A DNA stretch of 64,000 bases from Varanus komodoensis (lineage: Eukaryota; Chordata; Lepidosauria; Squamata; Varanidae). How positions within the stretch are numbered: position 1 is the stretch's first letter; each line of letters starts with the position of its first letter. Positions 1 through 11,400 of this stretch are shown here, piece by piece. The notes beneath the pieces were generated by a model, which worked only from the letters and a program-made list of their open reading frames with translations, was not told the DNA's origin and searched no databases. The stretch is taken from assembly GCF_004798865.1 (NCBI RefSeq), contig NW_025336481.1:20541407-20605406 (forward strand), read 5' to 3'. A program made the position numbers and the translations under genes.

Positions 1-519
1 CCACCTCTCTACCCCAATTCCTGTCCGTGCCAGAGCCTCCTTTCTCCCTCCACTCCCTGACACTGTATCTGGACAACCGAGAACGTCCATCCGAGAAAAT
101 GTGCAGTTGAGACAGCAGCCGCCACCCCTCGCTCTGGCCACCGGATACATGTCAGCCTCCAAGGCCAGAGGCTCATGTGCAGTAAGGGTGGGGCTCAGCA
201 TTGCACCTTCTTTAACTCCCCTAAAAAAGTGTATAGCTATGCTAAGTGTGCCAAAGAAAAGGAAGAAAGAGGCACTCTTTATTATATTTTTATCATATCC
301 TTTCTCTAAAGCATGGGTGGGGAGCCTGGGGGCCGCATGTGGACCTTGGCCTCGTTTCATGCAGAAGTCAGCCCACGCGCTTTGCAAATGTTGTCTGTGC
401 TCTCTCTGACCTCAGGGTCTTGGCGTTGACCAAGGTGAGGCAGACCCAGGCAGGAGAGAGTTCTCTCATCCTTGTTCTAAGATGCTCAGAGAGCTCCAAA
501 CTGTTCTTCCCTGCCCTGC
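1..519. other. unassigned sequence, no gene seen
   Basis: No repeat family, conserved protein or RNA gene is recognisable here. Two overlapping open frames of about 100 codons on the plus strand have no domain, signal peptide or codon pattern that would support them. Confidence 0.5.
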
Positions 520-640
520 TTGTTTTCACAACAAACCCAAAGGCCAGCTAGAGTGAGGGTTAGTGTCTGGTCCAAGGTCACCCAGTGGATGTCACAGTGA
601 TTGGGAATTTGCATCTCAGTGTTAGTCCAACAGGGTAACT
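520..640 (-). repeat. MIR-like tRNA-related SINE remnant
   Basis: The plus strand reads as the reverse complement of the MIR-like SINE layout found intact at 33953-34193: a 'cacaacaa' stretch, then 'ccaaggtcacccagt', then a decayed tRNA-like box B region, then 'gttagtccaac'. The 3' part is lost. Family placement rests on matching this layout by eye. Confidence 0.55.
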
Positions 641-1779
641 GTTTCTGCATGCACGAGTATCATATTCCAGGCAATGATGTGCATGTCAGAGTCAAAGGAA
701 AGCTGCTTTGCCCAAACCCTCGTTCTATTGCAAATATTCTTTATCCCAGGGCCTACCTAGATCTTACTTGGAAGGGCCATGATCAGATCTCCTGATACAG
801 GGTTGTTTTGCTTTTGCTTATGATAGTCTAAAAGCAAATATAGGGTGGAAACAATCTGGATTGCATCTAAACTTCCCCATGCCATGTCCCCAATCCAGCC
901 TCAGTTGCTATTTGCTGCTAATTGTGAGAAGGAAAACTTATAGGCAACTATTTCAATCATTCCTGTTAGAACTCCTCCCCTTCCATCATGGCCATGATCC
1001 AAAATATATCCCTGATGATATCTTTTTATAAGATAATTGCATCACAAGTTCCACCTGTGGGTTTCACACACAACATATAGTTTGGTCCACAATTTTAGGG
1101 CTGAAGAAGATCTATATTATTTACTTGTGAAACATATGCTCTTCCTTCCCACCAAAACTGGTGCTTAAGGCAGCATGTGGCAACAAAACAGAAAGCAAAA
1201 TTCAAAATAACAATTAAAAGCATAAAAATAAGGCAACTGTAATGCATCAATAAAACCAGTAAAAATAAGCTACATCTATGGCCGTATATTTTCATTAGCT
1301 ATTTACAATGCTTCATTGGATGAGACCAAAGAAGACAAGTCTGCCTCTACATGTCCCTAGTCAGTAGCCCAACAGACCTTGAGGGCACCAAGTTGGGAAA
1401 GTTTCAGTAGACCAGGAAATGGGCCAGCTCTCTAAGATCCCACAACCCCTCAGGTACATCTGGCTTATGGCCAATTGCAATGAAAGCCCAATAAATTCTG
1501 GAGAGCCAGAAGTTCTTCGGCTTCACTATGGGCAAGGGCCTAGATATGATCTGGTAGTGGAACGGTAGACCACGCATGATGGACAGGGTGGTTCAGGAGT
1601 TAGTGTTAGTATAAGGCACAGGAGATGGAGCCTCCTTTGGAATTTGCTAAGTATTTCCACAATAACCTAAGATCATATAATGCCTCAGTTCCCTGCCTGT
1701 AAATTGGAGGGAAGAAGACTTCCATAGCTTTCTTGTGAAAATAAATAAATAATAGAATAGGAATAGGAATAGGCAACTC
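641..1779. other. unassigned sequence, no gene seen
   Basis: About 1.1 kb of AT-leaning unique-looking DNA. I see no domain-bearing frame, no tandem array and no clear transposon end. It contains only short chance open frames. Confidence 0.5.
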
Positions 1780-2105
1780 AGGTAAAATTTAATAGCCTGC
1801 TGGAATATATTGACACTCTGTCGGGTAGAGGACAACCTAGACTTCATGAAGCAAGGGATTCCACAGTATTGGTGCAAGTACCAAGAAGGATCTGACCAAA
1901 CATATGCTAATCATCCATGGGACACATGGGAGTACATCTTGACTTGATCCTAATGAGCTCAAAGAGCAATTAGGCAGTCTATCAGGTAACCTGCACTTAA
2001 TCCATTTAGGGTTGTAAAAGTAATTGCTAACACTTGAATTGTGCCTGGAAACTGGCAACCAGAGCAGACATTGCAGGATAGGTATATTACAGTCCTAAGA
2101 GCAAG
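1780..2105. repeat. L2-like interspersed repeat (squamate type), partial
   Basis: Contains the phrases 'gggattccacagtattggtgc' and 'gaattgtgcctggaaact', which belong to a widespread squamate dispersed repeat. The same family appears at about 15650, 39935 and 42120 in this window. A low-complexity 'aataggaatagg' stretch precedes it, and it stops abruptly where the CR1 at 2110 begins. I recognise the repeat from its text but am not sure of its formal class; L2-related is a guess. Confidence 0.5.
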
Positions 2106-2109
2106 CATC

Positions 2110-3512
2110 CAGAGCTGATGTGGTCCCCATCTACAAAAAAGGGAAGAAAGATGAACCAGGGAACTATAGACCAGACAGTCTAACTTCAATCCCTGGGAAA
2201 TTACTCGAGCAAATCATTAAAAAATCAGCCTGTACACACCTTGAAGAACATGTAGCAATAAACAAAAGTCAACATGGATTTCTTAAGAATGAGTCATGCC
2301 AAACTAATGTAATCTCATTCTTTGACTGGGTTATTGCCCAAATGAACAAAGGAAACACAGTGGACATAATTTACGTAGACTTTAGCAAAGCCTTTGACAA
2401 AGTCTCCCATGGCATCCTAATAAATAAATTAGCAAAAGGTGAGCCTGACAGAACTACTGGTAGGTGAATTCACAACTGGCTTCAAAATAGGTCACAAAGT
2501 CTGATAATCGTCAGTAGCTTCTCAACCTGGAGGGAAGTTCAGGTGGGGTAGCAAAGGGCTCTATCCTGGGACCAGCACTCTTCAACATTTTTATTAATGA
2601 TCTTGATGGGAAAATCCAGGGAATGGTAACTAAATTTGCAGACGATACTAAACTAGGTGGAATAGCTAATATCCTGGAAGACAAAAAGGAGATCCAGGGA
2701 GTTCTAGAAAATCTTGAATGCTGGGTGGAAAACAACAGAATGAAATTCGAAATGCCAAATTCTCTACCTAGGCAAAAAAAAAATCAGCTACATCAATACA
2801 AGATGAGGAATACTTGGCTCAACCATTTTGTGAGTGAAAGAGACCTTGGAGCTGTTGTAGACAGCAAGCTAAATATGAGCCAGCAGTGTGATGCAGCTGC
2901 AAAGAAGGCAAATACAGTTTTCAGATATATAAATAGAGGTATTACTTCCAGAAAAAGAGTAGTACTCATTCCCTTTACTCTGCATTAGTCTAACCTCACC
3001 TGGAATACAGAGTTCAGTTCTGGAAACCTAGGCTTAAAAAGGATGCTGATAATCTGGAAAGGATTCAGAGGATGGCAACAAAGACAGGGCCTGGAAATAA
3101 GTCTTATGATGAGAGACTGAAAGAACTGGGCCTGTTCAGCCTTGAGAAAAGAAGACCATGAGGTAACATGATAGCACTCTGCAGGTACCTCAAAGACTGT
3201 TACAAAGAAGAAAGAAAAGACTTATTCTCACTCATCCCAGATTGTAGGACATGAACAATGAACTTAAACTACAGTACACCAGATGTAGGCTACACACAAG
3301 GAAGAAGTTCCTAACTGTAAGAGCAATACGACTGTGGAACAGGGATACATTGTCAAGAGAGGTTGTGTGCTCTTCCACACTAGAGACATTCATGAAGAAA
3401 CTGACAGCCATCTGAGAGGGTTGGTGTAACTGGCGTCCTGCACCAGCAGGGGGTTGGACTCATTGGCCTTCTTGGCCCCTTCCAACTCTACTTTTCAATG
3501 ATTTTATGATTG
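2110..3512 (+). mobile_element. CR1 LINE, 5'-truncated, with reverse transcriptase and 3' end
   Basis: Non-LTR retrotransposon of the CR1 clade. A frame at 2120-2467 reads through the start of the reverse transcriptase: an NYRP-type fingers motif (GNYRPDSLTSIPGK) and then catalytic motif A as YVDFSKAFDKVSH. Catalytic motif C appears as FADDTKLGG near 2632-2658, in a second frame at 2623-2988. The join between these frames, roughly 2468-2620, holds motif B in shifted frames with stops, so the ORF is broken there. Later sequence encodes the CR1 C-terminal region (SLEKRRP-like) and ends in the CR1 3' tail, 'gggggttggactcattgg...atgattttatgatt'. A full CR1 is about 4.5 kb, so the endonuclease and ORF1 are missing, which is usual for 5'-truncated LINE copies. 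Not active. Confidence 0.93.
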
Positions 3513-3959
3513 TCGTTGCTGCATTCCAATGTGCCAGTTCTCTCCCTCTCTGCCTGCATTCCAGCACGCAACCTCTCCACTCACAGCCTGGATTAGTATA
3601 AATTGGACCTCCGTACTGAGAGTTAAAACCAGCATCCTTAGAGCTATGTGCAGGATTATTTCCAGGCTGGCCACCATGACATTTAGAGAGGCCCTTTGCT
3701 GGAGGAGAAGGATCAGTTACTGGAGTGATTCCTGCACCAGAACAAACCCTGCTTTGAAACGTGGGGCCCACCCGATAATTTTTTAATACAATGATCTTGC
3801 TTCAGCACAGTTTTGAAGAAAGCCACCATTTATTGGTAATTAGCCTGATTCATTTCCCCATTCTTTCCTGTCTATGCAACAATTTCTGATTAACTGTGGA
3901 ATTTCTCAGTGATGCTGACTATTTTTGTTTGGAAATGGGAAAAGCTTGACATCTTAAGC
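3513..3959. other. unassigned sequence, no gene seen
   Basis: No recognisable repeat or coding signal. Opposed open frames of 85-103 codons are mutual shadows. Confidence 0.45.
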
Positions 3960-4082
3960 CACAATCCCGTGCATGTTTAAACAAAGAAAAGGCCTCTCGT
4001 TCCCAGCATGACTGGCTGCAGCATGTTGGGAGCTAGGAGCTGTTTCCCCCCCCCCCCCTCTGCAAAAGCACATAGGATTGTG
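3960..4082. mobile_element. foldback MITE, family B (CACAATCC ends), decayed
   Basis: The left end 'cacaatcccgtgcatgtt' and the right end 'gcacataggattgtg' are inverted relative to each other. The centre carries 'cccagcatg' and 'ttgggagctaggagctg', matching the better copy at 32619-32749. A run of 13 C lies at 4046-4058. No clear target duplication remains. Confidence 0.6.
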
Positions 4083-6207
4083 TTAATAGAGCTTCTATTG
4101 CTGAATTGATCTGTTAATCTGTTAACTTAATCAGTTGCTTTCCGAGGCTTCTTCCCCATTTTCATTGTGGGGAAAAATGTGTGCTTTACAAGCTTTTTTC
4201 CCTCTTTCGGGAGTTTCTATTTCTCAGCCTTTCTATACAGTTTATTAACCAGCCACAAGGTAGTGCTGTGATACAGCCAGGCCCTGAGCAGATTTGCAGC
4301 ATCTCACAAGGCCTTTGTGCCTGTACTGGACTTGTCTCAGAACCCACCCAAATGGCTGGAAAACACAGGAGAGGTTGTGCAGCATGACATTGTGAAAGGC
4401 CCCACAAACTTCCCTGAATGAGGGATCACGAGAGAACAAGAGATGCTCTGGGCAAAACACAGAAGGAGAATGATGACTCCCTCCAGCCCCCACAGGTGCA
4501 TTTTCATGCCAGTGATGACATGGACCTCCCCCACCTCCCCAGTCCACCTCACGCCAAGAGCTTTTCCACAGGAGGCTATCAGTTGGCTGCTGATCCACCG
4601 TCTCTACTTTCAGCTTGCTTGGAGGAAAAAAGGCATGATATAAATTATATATGTATGCATGTATACTTGTATAATAATATATGGCTATATAATAAATAAA
4701 AAATAGATACAAATATGTCACAGAACTGAAACACTATGGGAAGAGAGCTTCCTCTCCCCCTTTTCTGCTTTTTAACCTCTCAATGGCACAGCTGTACAGG
4801 GGATAGAGCAAATACACAAATGAAGAAACCAGTTTCTTTTGCTTTCATGATTAAATGCTGTATCCCTGGACTAAAAGAATTCACTAAAAGTGCTGCCTGA
4901 ATGCAGAAGCAAAACTGGAGGGCCATGAGAACCCATAAATAACTGTGGATATGGAATGATGAGTGCGGAATACGTGCCTTATGTAGAAAAGCCCCACCAG
5001 GCTGGTCATTGGCATTGGTGCTGCCATAGAATTTCCCAGAATGCATCACACCCCTTTAGTGTCACTTGCTGTCAAAAACAAACAAACAAACAGAAAAACA
5101 ACTTATGCCTCTGTTGCCATGCTGCCCACAGGTGCAGGGTTAAGCTTTTGCTGACAGCTGTTGTCAGCCGTTCTCTTACAAAGCAGAAAGTGAAGGGATA
5201 CACCTGGCGACACCACTGTGGTAGCAAATTAGGCTGCCCTCAGCCTCTGATACTTCCCAACTGTGTCCCAGTTTGCAGCTATGTCCTCTGTCTCATAGAT
5301 CCCAAATGGGACCTACTGCAAACTCAGCTTGCTCTGCTCTGGGAGGTCAATATCCCATATATGCTCCAGATAGTCCATACACTGTCTGATACACTGTTGC
5401 TCTATAATCTACTCCCATTATTTGAGAATTACTGAAAAAATAAAGGTCGCATGCTCAGCCCTTTTCTATTGGCCTATCTCAAAGAATGTCAGCCAGTCAA
5501 AAAGTACTAGAATTCCATCTGATTGCCAGTCATAGTTGGATCAAAAATTCGTAATTGAAAGATAGAGTGTTCCCTGGATTGTTCCCTAGATTGAAAAATC
5601 AGGGAACAAGTTCCCATTTCCTAGTGTCAGGTCTGAAATTTTAGGCATCTTGAACACCATAATTTAAGCACCAAAGTTTTCTTTGTCCTGCTTTTAGTTG
5701 ATTTTATCTTGGTTTCTCCAATGTAGAAGCAGGCAAATTTCAGACTAGCAGTATGTATTCTGTTGTTCATAGAATGCTGAGATCCATCAACCAGAATCAG
5801 GTGCAAAAAAATGACTAAGCTGGTGGATCAAAATGGCTTGCTGGAGCCATGAACTCCCATTTTACAGCAGAGAAACACTCAGGGTGCTTTCAGATAAGTG
5901 GATCACAGTGCTACCACTCAAACAGCTTTGTACATAAATTCCATTTTTTCCCCTCTTTAACAGATCTGGTAAGAAAAAAGTTGGAAGATGTGCTAGGAAA
6001 AAGGGAGGGTTGAAATGGCAGGTGAGCTCCTCTGGACCTCCCTAAATGACCACGCTTGAGTCAGGAAAACTGCAAGATAAAGCACCGTATTGGGAAGCAT
6101 CCTGGGGCTCAAGGGTTTTAGAACCATTCATGAATCAGGCCAGTGACTGCCCAGGGCTGCCAACCTTCTTAGTGTTTCACTGTTAAAAACTTGGGAGTGA
6201 GAAACTC
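4083..6207. other. unassigned sequence, no gene seen
   Basis: About 2.1 kb without a recognisable element. It contains a short (AAAC)n run near 5078-5097 and an AT-rich stretch at 4640-4710. The longest frames (158-159 codons, at 4245-4721 minus and 4956-5435 plus) show no domains, and I treat them as chance. Confidence 0.5.
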
Positions 6208-6380
6208 CTGCTTGTGCACTCAGTGGCAGAGCACTCGTGTTGCATGTTGGTGATCCCACGTATGGCCAGGGAAGCCCTCATCAGAAACCTTGGAGAGCCC
6301 CTGCCAACCAGTGCAGACAATACTGAACTGGATGGAGCAGGGTCTGACTTGGTGTGAAACAGCTTCTTACCTCGGTTCAG
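6208..6380 (+). repeat. tRNA-derived SINE (squamate type), degenerate
   Basis: The tRNA-like head reads 'cactcagtggcagagcactc', a box A-like region, followed by a decayed box B. The body has 'accttggagagcccctgcca' and 'agacaatactgaactggatgg', the conserved body of this SINE family, and the tail is 'acagcttctta'. It is a Pol III-type retroposon that relies on LINE machinery, and its promoter boxes are too decayed to call active. Better copies lie at 10421 and 28514. Confidence 0.8.
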
Positions 6381-7249
6381 CCAAATGTGGAGAAGTCAGT
6401 GTGGTTCTACATTCTGCCTGTCCTGGTCTAATCCACTAAGGTGGCCCAAGCAAAGGGGTTTAACTCAGTAGTAGTCGTCTTCTTTTATCCTTGCGCCATA
6501 TCACAGATCAGAATGAGATGCTGGAGTAGATTAGAGACAGGGGAGTGGTACGATACAATGCATAGCACCATGGTTTATTTTAGTGACATATTTTATGCAA
6601 AGCTTAACCACAGGGCTTTGCAGAGTCACATGTGTTACTCATTTATTCTGTGTTCCTCACTCCCTCTTCTAGATCTAATTGCAGTCCTGCGTGCCTGAAA
6701 GACCAGCTTTTAAAAATTATTAGGTCTTTTTTGGAACAAGATGATGTGACTTTCCCCAATTTTTTACAAACTGTCAAACTTAGCTACTCCTTTCCTACTT
6801 GTCCTCCACCAGGATGAGTAATCAACAGGTTTGCTCAGAAGTATACTATCAGTCTTGAGTTGGCACTAGTTTGCCCTGCTCAGATGATCCAGATACAGAG
6901 AAGGGGTAGATCAGAGAAAACATAATGATGGATATCTTTCTAATCCAAAGGAGGGAAACCCGTTTTTTCCTGGATATGCTTGTCTACTGGAATGTTTCTC
7001 CAGGTACACTGAGGAATCAGACATTCTGGTAGGACACATTATTCCTTCCCACTGAGGCGACCCAGTCAGGTCTAGGGATGTGTAAGCAATCTGGTTTGGG
7101 GATAGGAAACCATCAGAGCTCCTCAGCACAGCCCACCCCTCCCCGGCCCAGATTCTGACCTGTTTTCTCTCTACTTTCTGAAGTCCACTTCACACTGATT
7201 ATTTGCATGGGCATCTGGCAGGAAGAAAGTTCAAGTGGAGTTCTGCTTC
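6381..7249. other. unassigned sequence, no gene seen
   Basis: No repeat or coding signal I can name. Confidence 0.45.
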
Positions 7250-7445
7250 CACACATGTGATTTGTGGGCTTTGCATACTTTTCACAAAGAATTCTATACT
7301 TTGTGTACTTTGCACAAAGAAGCTGTTAGTGTTTCCAAGCCTTGCAGACTTGATCTCAGCACAGCTCGCGTTGTAGCCTGGCAAGTGCAAAAGAGCTGGA
7401 TTCCAGCCTGATCTTCACTGCCCTAGTGAGGTCCAGTTCTGAGTT
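7250..7445 (+). repeat. unnamed dispersed repeat X, copy 1
   Basis: This segment matches 50540-50770 in the same orientation. Shared landmarks in the same order are 'actttgcac/actttgcat', 'caaagaa', 'gtgtttccaag/ctgtttccaag', 'gcagacttgatctcag' versus 'gcagatttgatctcag', and 'gagctggatt'. I do not recognise the family. There are no clear terminal repeats and no coding potential. Confidence 0.6.
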
Positions 7446-7568
7446 CCACCATTTAAATCAGGACTCCTTGGCCATGATGTACGCATTATTGGCACCAAAT
7501 AAATGGGTGGTTTGTTATATGTTTCCAATCTGCCAGTTATATTAAACTTATGTGAGAATCTTCTAAAT

Positions 7569-7905
7569 CAGGGGTATGGAAACTCTTTCAGCTGGAGGGC
7601 CAAATACCATACGGAGAAGTTTTCAAGGACTACATTCCAGCGGTGGGGGGGCCAAAGACCAATGGGGTGGAGCCAAAACAACAAAAAATACTAGCACATT
7701 TTAGAGTAAGCTCTTACCACCAGTAACTAAACCTTAGGAGAGGTATTTCAGCCTTTAAGAATGAGGAGGAGATGCACAAAAGCCAGGAAACCACATGTGG
7801 TCTCTGGGGAAAGAGGAACTGGTCATGGCCATGTAGGAAATCCTAGAGGGCTGGGCTGATATCCCAAGGAAGCCAGTTTTGTAACCCTGACGTTGTATAC
7901 CTCTG
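7569..7905 (+). mobile_element. non-autonomous hAT-type MITE with 8-bp target duplication
   Basis: The 337-bp element starts CAGGGGTATGG and ends ATACCTCTG, an imperfect inverted pair. It is flanked by TTCTAAAT (7561-7568) and CTCTAAAT (7906-7913), a 7/8 match. Both the 8-bp length and the T-near-start/A-rich shape fit hAT target duplications. The interior 'ctggagggccaaatac' and 'cacaaaagccaggaaaccac' is shared with the opposite-strand copy at 30103-30397. There is no transposase frame, so it would have depended on an autonomous relative. Confidence 0.8.
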
Positions 7906-7913
7906 CTCTAAAT

Positions 7914-9279
7914 GCATCATTTCCTAGCCTCAAAGATAAAAGAAAGAATGAAAAATATGCACAGTGCATGTGAACAGCATTTGCCTTTGCTCTTTCCTCA
8001 TGGCTTCACCCCAGTCCGAAATATAAAAATTCTGCACACCTCTGAACAGAGAATAACAAAAAGAAGGAGAGGAAGGAAGGAAGGCCTCAGCCCCAATTCC
8101 TTCTGTCCTGTCAAGTGGAGAAGATCAGAGTCTGTGTCCCAGACCTGGCATGCTGAAAAGCTGAGGCCCTGTCACAATAAAGCCTGGGACAATGAAATCA
8201 TTCATGCTACGCAGGTCGTCAGACTAAAGTACTGCGATCAGACAGAGGGATCAGAAAGGGCAGGAAAGCAGAAGAGAAATGAAGAATCTCTGCATAGTTC
8301 TCCAAAGCCTTACAAGAGCTCACAGGCTGAGAGCAGAGGGAGTTCCTTTACATTATGTCCCTATGGGCCAGTGCCATCTGTTCCGGCAGCAGCTCCCATC
8401 ACCTGCTGTTGGAACCTCTGAAGAAGAGATGCCAGGAATTGAGCCTGTGGGCCCTGCGTATGAAAAGGAGGCACCCCGCCACTGTTGCTATTGCTGCTGC
8501 CATCAGATCAGCACATGTGTGGGGAGAACCAAGGGCATGCTGGGAGGGGTGGGGCGTCCTCACTTACCATTCACCAGTGGGATCATGAACGCATCAGGAC
8601 AGTGCGGGAAAGGCTGAGGGAGGGGTGCAGACCTGGGTTTCTGCTGGTGAATGATGAAGTAGGCAAGGAACTGTGGGTGGCGTGCCAAGGAAGGGATATG
8701 AAAGGAAGGGAGCACCTGGAGAGCTAGGTATGTTTGGCCAGCCCAAACAGATTTCACTTTGGAGGTTCCGTGTATTCATGAATTTCCCCTTAGACAAAGA
8801 CTCTCCGACATCATAACATGGTTGCCCTTGCACAAAAAACACCTATTTGAGACAATCCATTGAACTGATAGTTCTTGAGTCCAATCCATGATACTATGGA
8901 GCAAGGCAGAAAATGGGCCAGGGGGGCCTAAAACATGTTTTCAGATCTATGAATCAAGCAGAAGCAGAAAACTTGTGTTGTCTCATCTTACGACCTACAA
9001 AGAGAAGGCTGCCCTCATCGGTTTCATCAATGGAAGCGGCAGAGCTTATCAGCTCATAATACATTCACAGTGAGCAAGGCAGTGGAGCCTTGTGGGCATG
9101 AATCAGACCCCCCAATCTCTCCATGATGCAGGAGCATGTCCAGGCTTCTAGCAATGCAAATGTGTTTCCTACCAGCTGTCACTAGTAGCAGCTCTCACTC
9201 CTCATGAAACTTGTACTCTCCCCAGTCGCTCAGCTTTGAGTGTTCTTTCTATTTGCATAAAACACAAATAGGATGGAGA
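7914..9279. other. unassigned sequence, no gene seen
   Basis: About 1.4 kb with several overlapping open frames. The longest is 169 codons at 7912-8421; it has no domain, is rich in charged low-information residues, and I consider it chance. No transposon ends seen. Confidence 0.45.
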
Positions 9280-9340
9280 GAGAGGAGAGGAGAGGAGAGG
9301 AGAGGAGAGGAGAGGAGAGGAGAGGAGAGGAGAGGAGAGA
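9280..9340. repeat. pentanucleotide microsatellite (AGAGG)n
   Basis: About 12 uninterrupted repeats of a 5-base purine unit. It produces the artefactual Ser/Pro/Leu repeats in the minus-strand frames that cross it. Confidence 0.97.
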
Positions 9341-10420
9341 GATGTAGGTGGGACAGATGAAAGAAAGTGGAATACAAAAAGTAATTGGAAGGGAAACAGA
9401 ACGAGAAACCTCCTTTGAAGCAAGATCCACATGACAGGTTGTGGAGGAACACATGTCCTAAGGATGTCCTCATTTTGCAGTTGTTCCTGAGATTCTACCA
9501 CCTCAAGAATAGGCAAAAGTGTGAACATCCCAATTATTGGAGTAATCTTTAACAGATGTCAAGCAGGAATTTAAAAGCTTTAAAAATGTGGGGAGGGGGC
9601 AGAAAAGCAAACAGGTATATTAATATCTTTTCTAAATGACCCCTTTAAAAATCATTTTTGAGTATCATGTGGAAAATAAAGCTTTACTTTTGACAGTTGT
9701 CAAAAGTTACTACTCCCATAAATGGGGTGTCTTATACTTTTCTATGTTGTGAGGTTCCCACTTTTTTTATTTTTTTGTGCATGATTGAGTAGGTAGGTGG
9801 GGGAGAGAGGAGGTGTGCCTGTATACATAAGTTAGCTGCAGGCCCTTAAATTGGTTTTGTTCATCTGTTTGGAACCTCATAAACTAGAAGGAGATGGAAC
9901 TAACAGGCAGTCACCTTGGAGAAAGGGCTAGGCAATAGTGTTTGCCTGGTAAGAGCTGGTTCCTTCCACACAAATGAGGCAGCCACCAGCAAAAAGCTAG
10001 CTCTGATTCTAAAGAATGAGTAATAGAGCAAATAGTGACTTAAATCAAGGGCCAGAACAGTTGGAAATTAAAGTGATGAATCAAATGCTAGAGCAAATAC
10101 ATGGTAAGATTTGTGATATGCCAGATACTGGATGCCTCCCTCAATACAATGCACCATTCATCTGAAAATCAGTACGGCCGCAGTTGGGTTTCCTGAGCTA
10201 TTTCTGCCAAGCATCTGCTGAGGTGAGGAAGTCAGGAGGCAAGAGCACGTTCTGATCCCTGTTCTCACCATGACCCGGAAAGACAGCCTATGCAGGCTCT
10301 GCTGCTGAGCTCCTAGGGCAAGTTCCAGTGGCTCAGCACTAGCTTCCGGCTGCTTTCCGTGCTTTGTTCCATGCTCATGTGCATACACATCAGCATGCTT
10401 TCCTCCTACTACGAGGGAAG
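9341..10420. other. unassigned sequence, no gene seen
   Basis: No repeat family or coding signal recognised. Confidence 0.45.
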
Positions 10421-10633
10421 GGGAGATACAGTAGTTGAGTGATAGAGCACCTGTCTGTACACAGGAGGTATCAAGTTCGATCCCAGCATCTCTAGTTAGA
10501 ATGGTCAAGCAGCAGATTATGGAATGATAGAAAAGGGCCACTACAGCCTCAGACCCCAGAGAACTAGTCAAGGTTAGCAGTACTAGGCTAGATGAACATA
10601 TAGTTTCGCCTTATGGAAGTCAGCTTCCTATGA
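10421..10633 (+). repeat. tRNA-derived SINE, near full length
   Basis: The head 'cagtagttgagtgatagagc' corresponds to tRNA box A, and 'aagttcgatcccagc' is a good box B (GTTCGATCC). The body includes 'ctaggctagatgaac', and the 3' end 'gaagtcagcttcctatgac' is the conserved tail of this squamate SINE. At about 210 bp it is close to the usual full length. It is a retroposon, not a tRNA gene: there is no anticodon arm that would fold with conserved positions. Confidence 0.9.
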
Positions 10634-11269
10634 CATAAAGACGAAGCCACATTCTACTCTTCCATCCTTACAGAGGAAGTAACCAAGTTCCATCGTGAGC
10701 CCAGCCTAGGATATATGACAGCAAAATTCAGCATCCTGGGATAACCCAGTGCCAGGTCTCAGCACCCACTGACTGATTTGTTGGAAAGGATGAAGTAAGT
10801 GTGAGGACAGGAGTCATCCCCATTCCCACCATCACCATCGTGTTGTTTACATGGAGGTACTGACACAAAAAGATGGTGTAAGATGAAGCCAAATCAATGC
10901 TGCAGGGAGAGGTCTCCTCTTTCTGATCCTCCTCTTCTCCTGTTCCTGGCTGCAGTGCTGCAGATGTGCTATTACAGGCAGGCAATCATAACTATCAGCC
11001 AGCACACTCTGTCCTTGACATGTTGACTTGATGAGCAAGTCAGTTCTTTCTACAGGGAGATCCCTGAGATGGTTGTCTGGATTGTGTTTGTATGCAAAAC
11101 CCTCCGGGCTTTCCAATTTATGAGTAGAATGTATAAGGATTCAAATATACACTCTGGTGTGCATAGAATGACTTGGATTGCTGGGGGCGGTGTGCTGACT
11201 GCCCAGGAATACACAGCAACGTGGGGCTAAAGCAAACAGTAACGGGAAGTGCAGCCAAGCCAGCAAACA
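10634..11269. other. unassigned sequence, no gene seen
   Basis: No recognisable element or coding signal. Confidence 0.45.
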
Positions 11270-11400
11270 TGCGTCGGCTGGTTATGAGGAGCGGTTTTGT
11301 AGAAGGGAAGCCCATGAAGAAATGGAACCATCTCCCAAGGGAAGCAGTGGAAATACCCATTGTAAAAATGAGGACAAGCCTAGCCTGACAGGACTTGGCA
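11270..11400 (+). mobile_element. possible CR1-type LINE C-terminal remnant
   Basis: The plus-strand frame reads KKWNHLPREAVEIP, close to the conserved WNxLPxEVVExPS segment near the end of CR1-clade ORF2 proteins. Similarity fades on both sides and there is no typical 3' tail. It could be a deeply decayed fragment or a chance match. Confidence 0.4.

Noticed and set aside
10421-10500. tRNA gene
   Set aside because: Good A/B-box-like words but they belong to a SINE head followed by the SINE body and tail; no intact tRNA fold expected.
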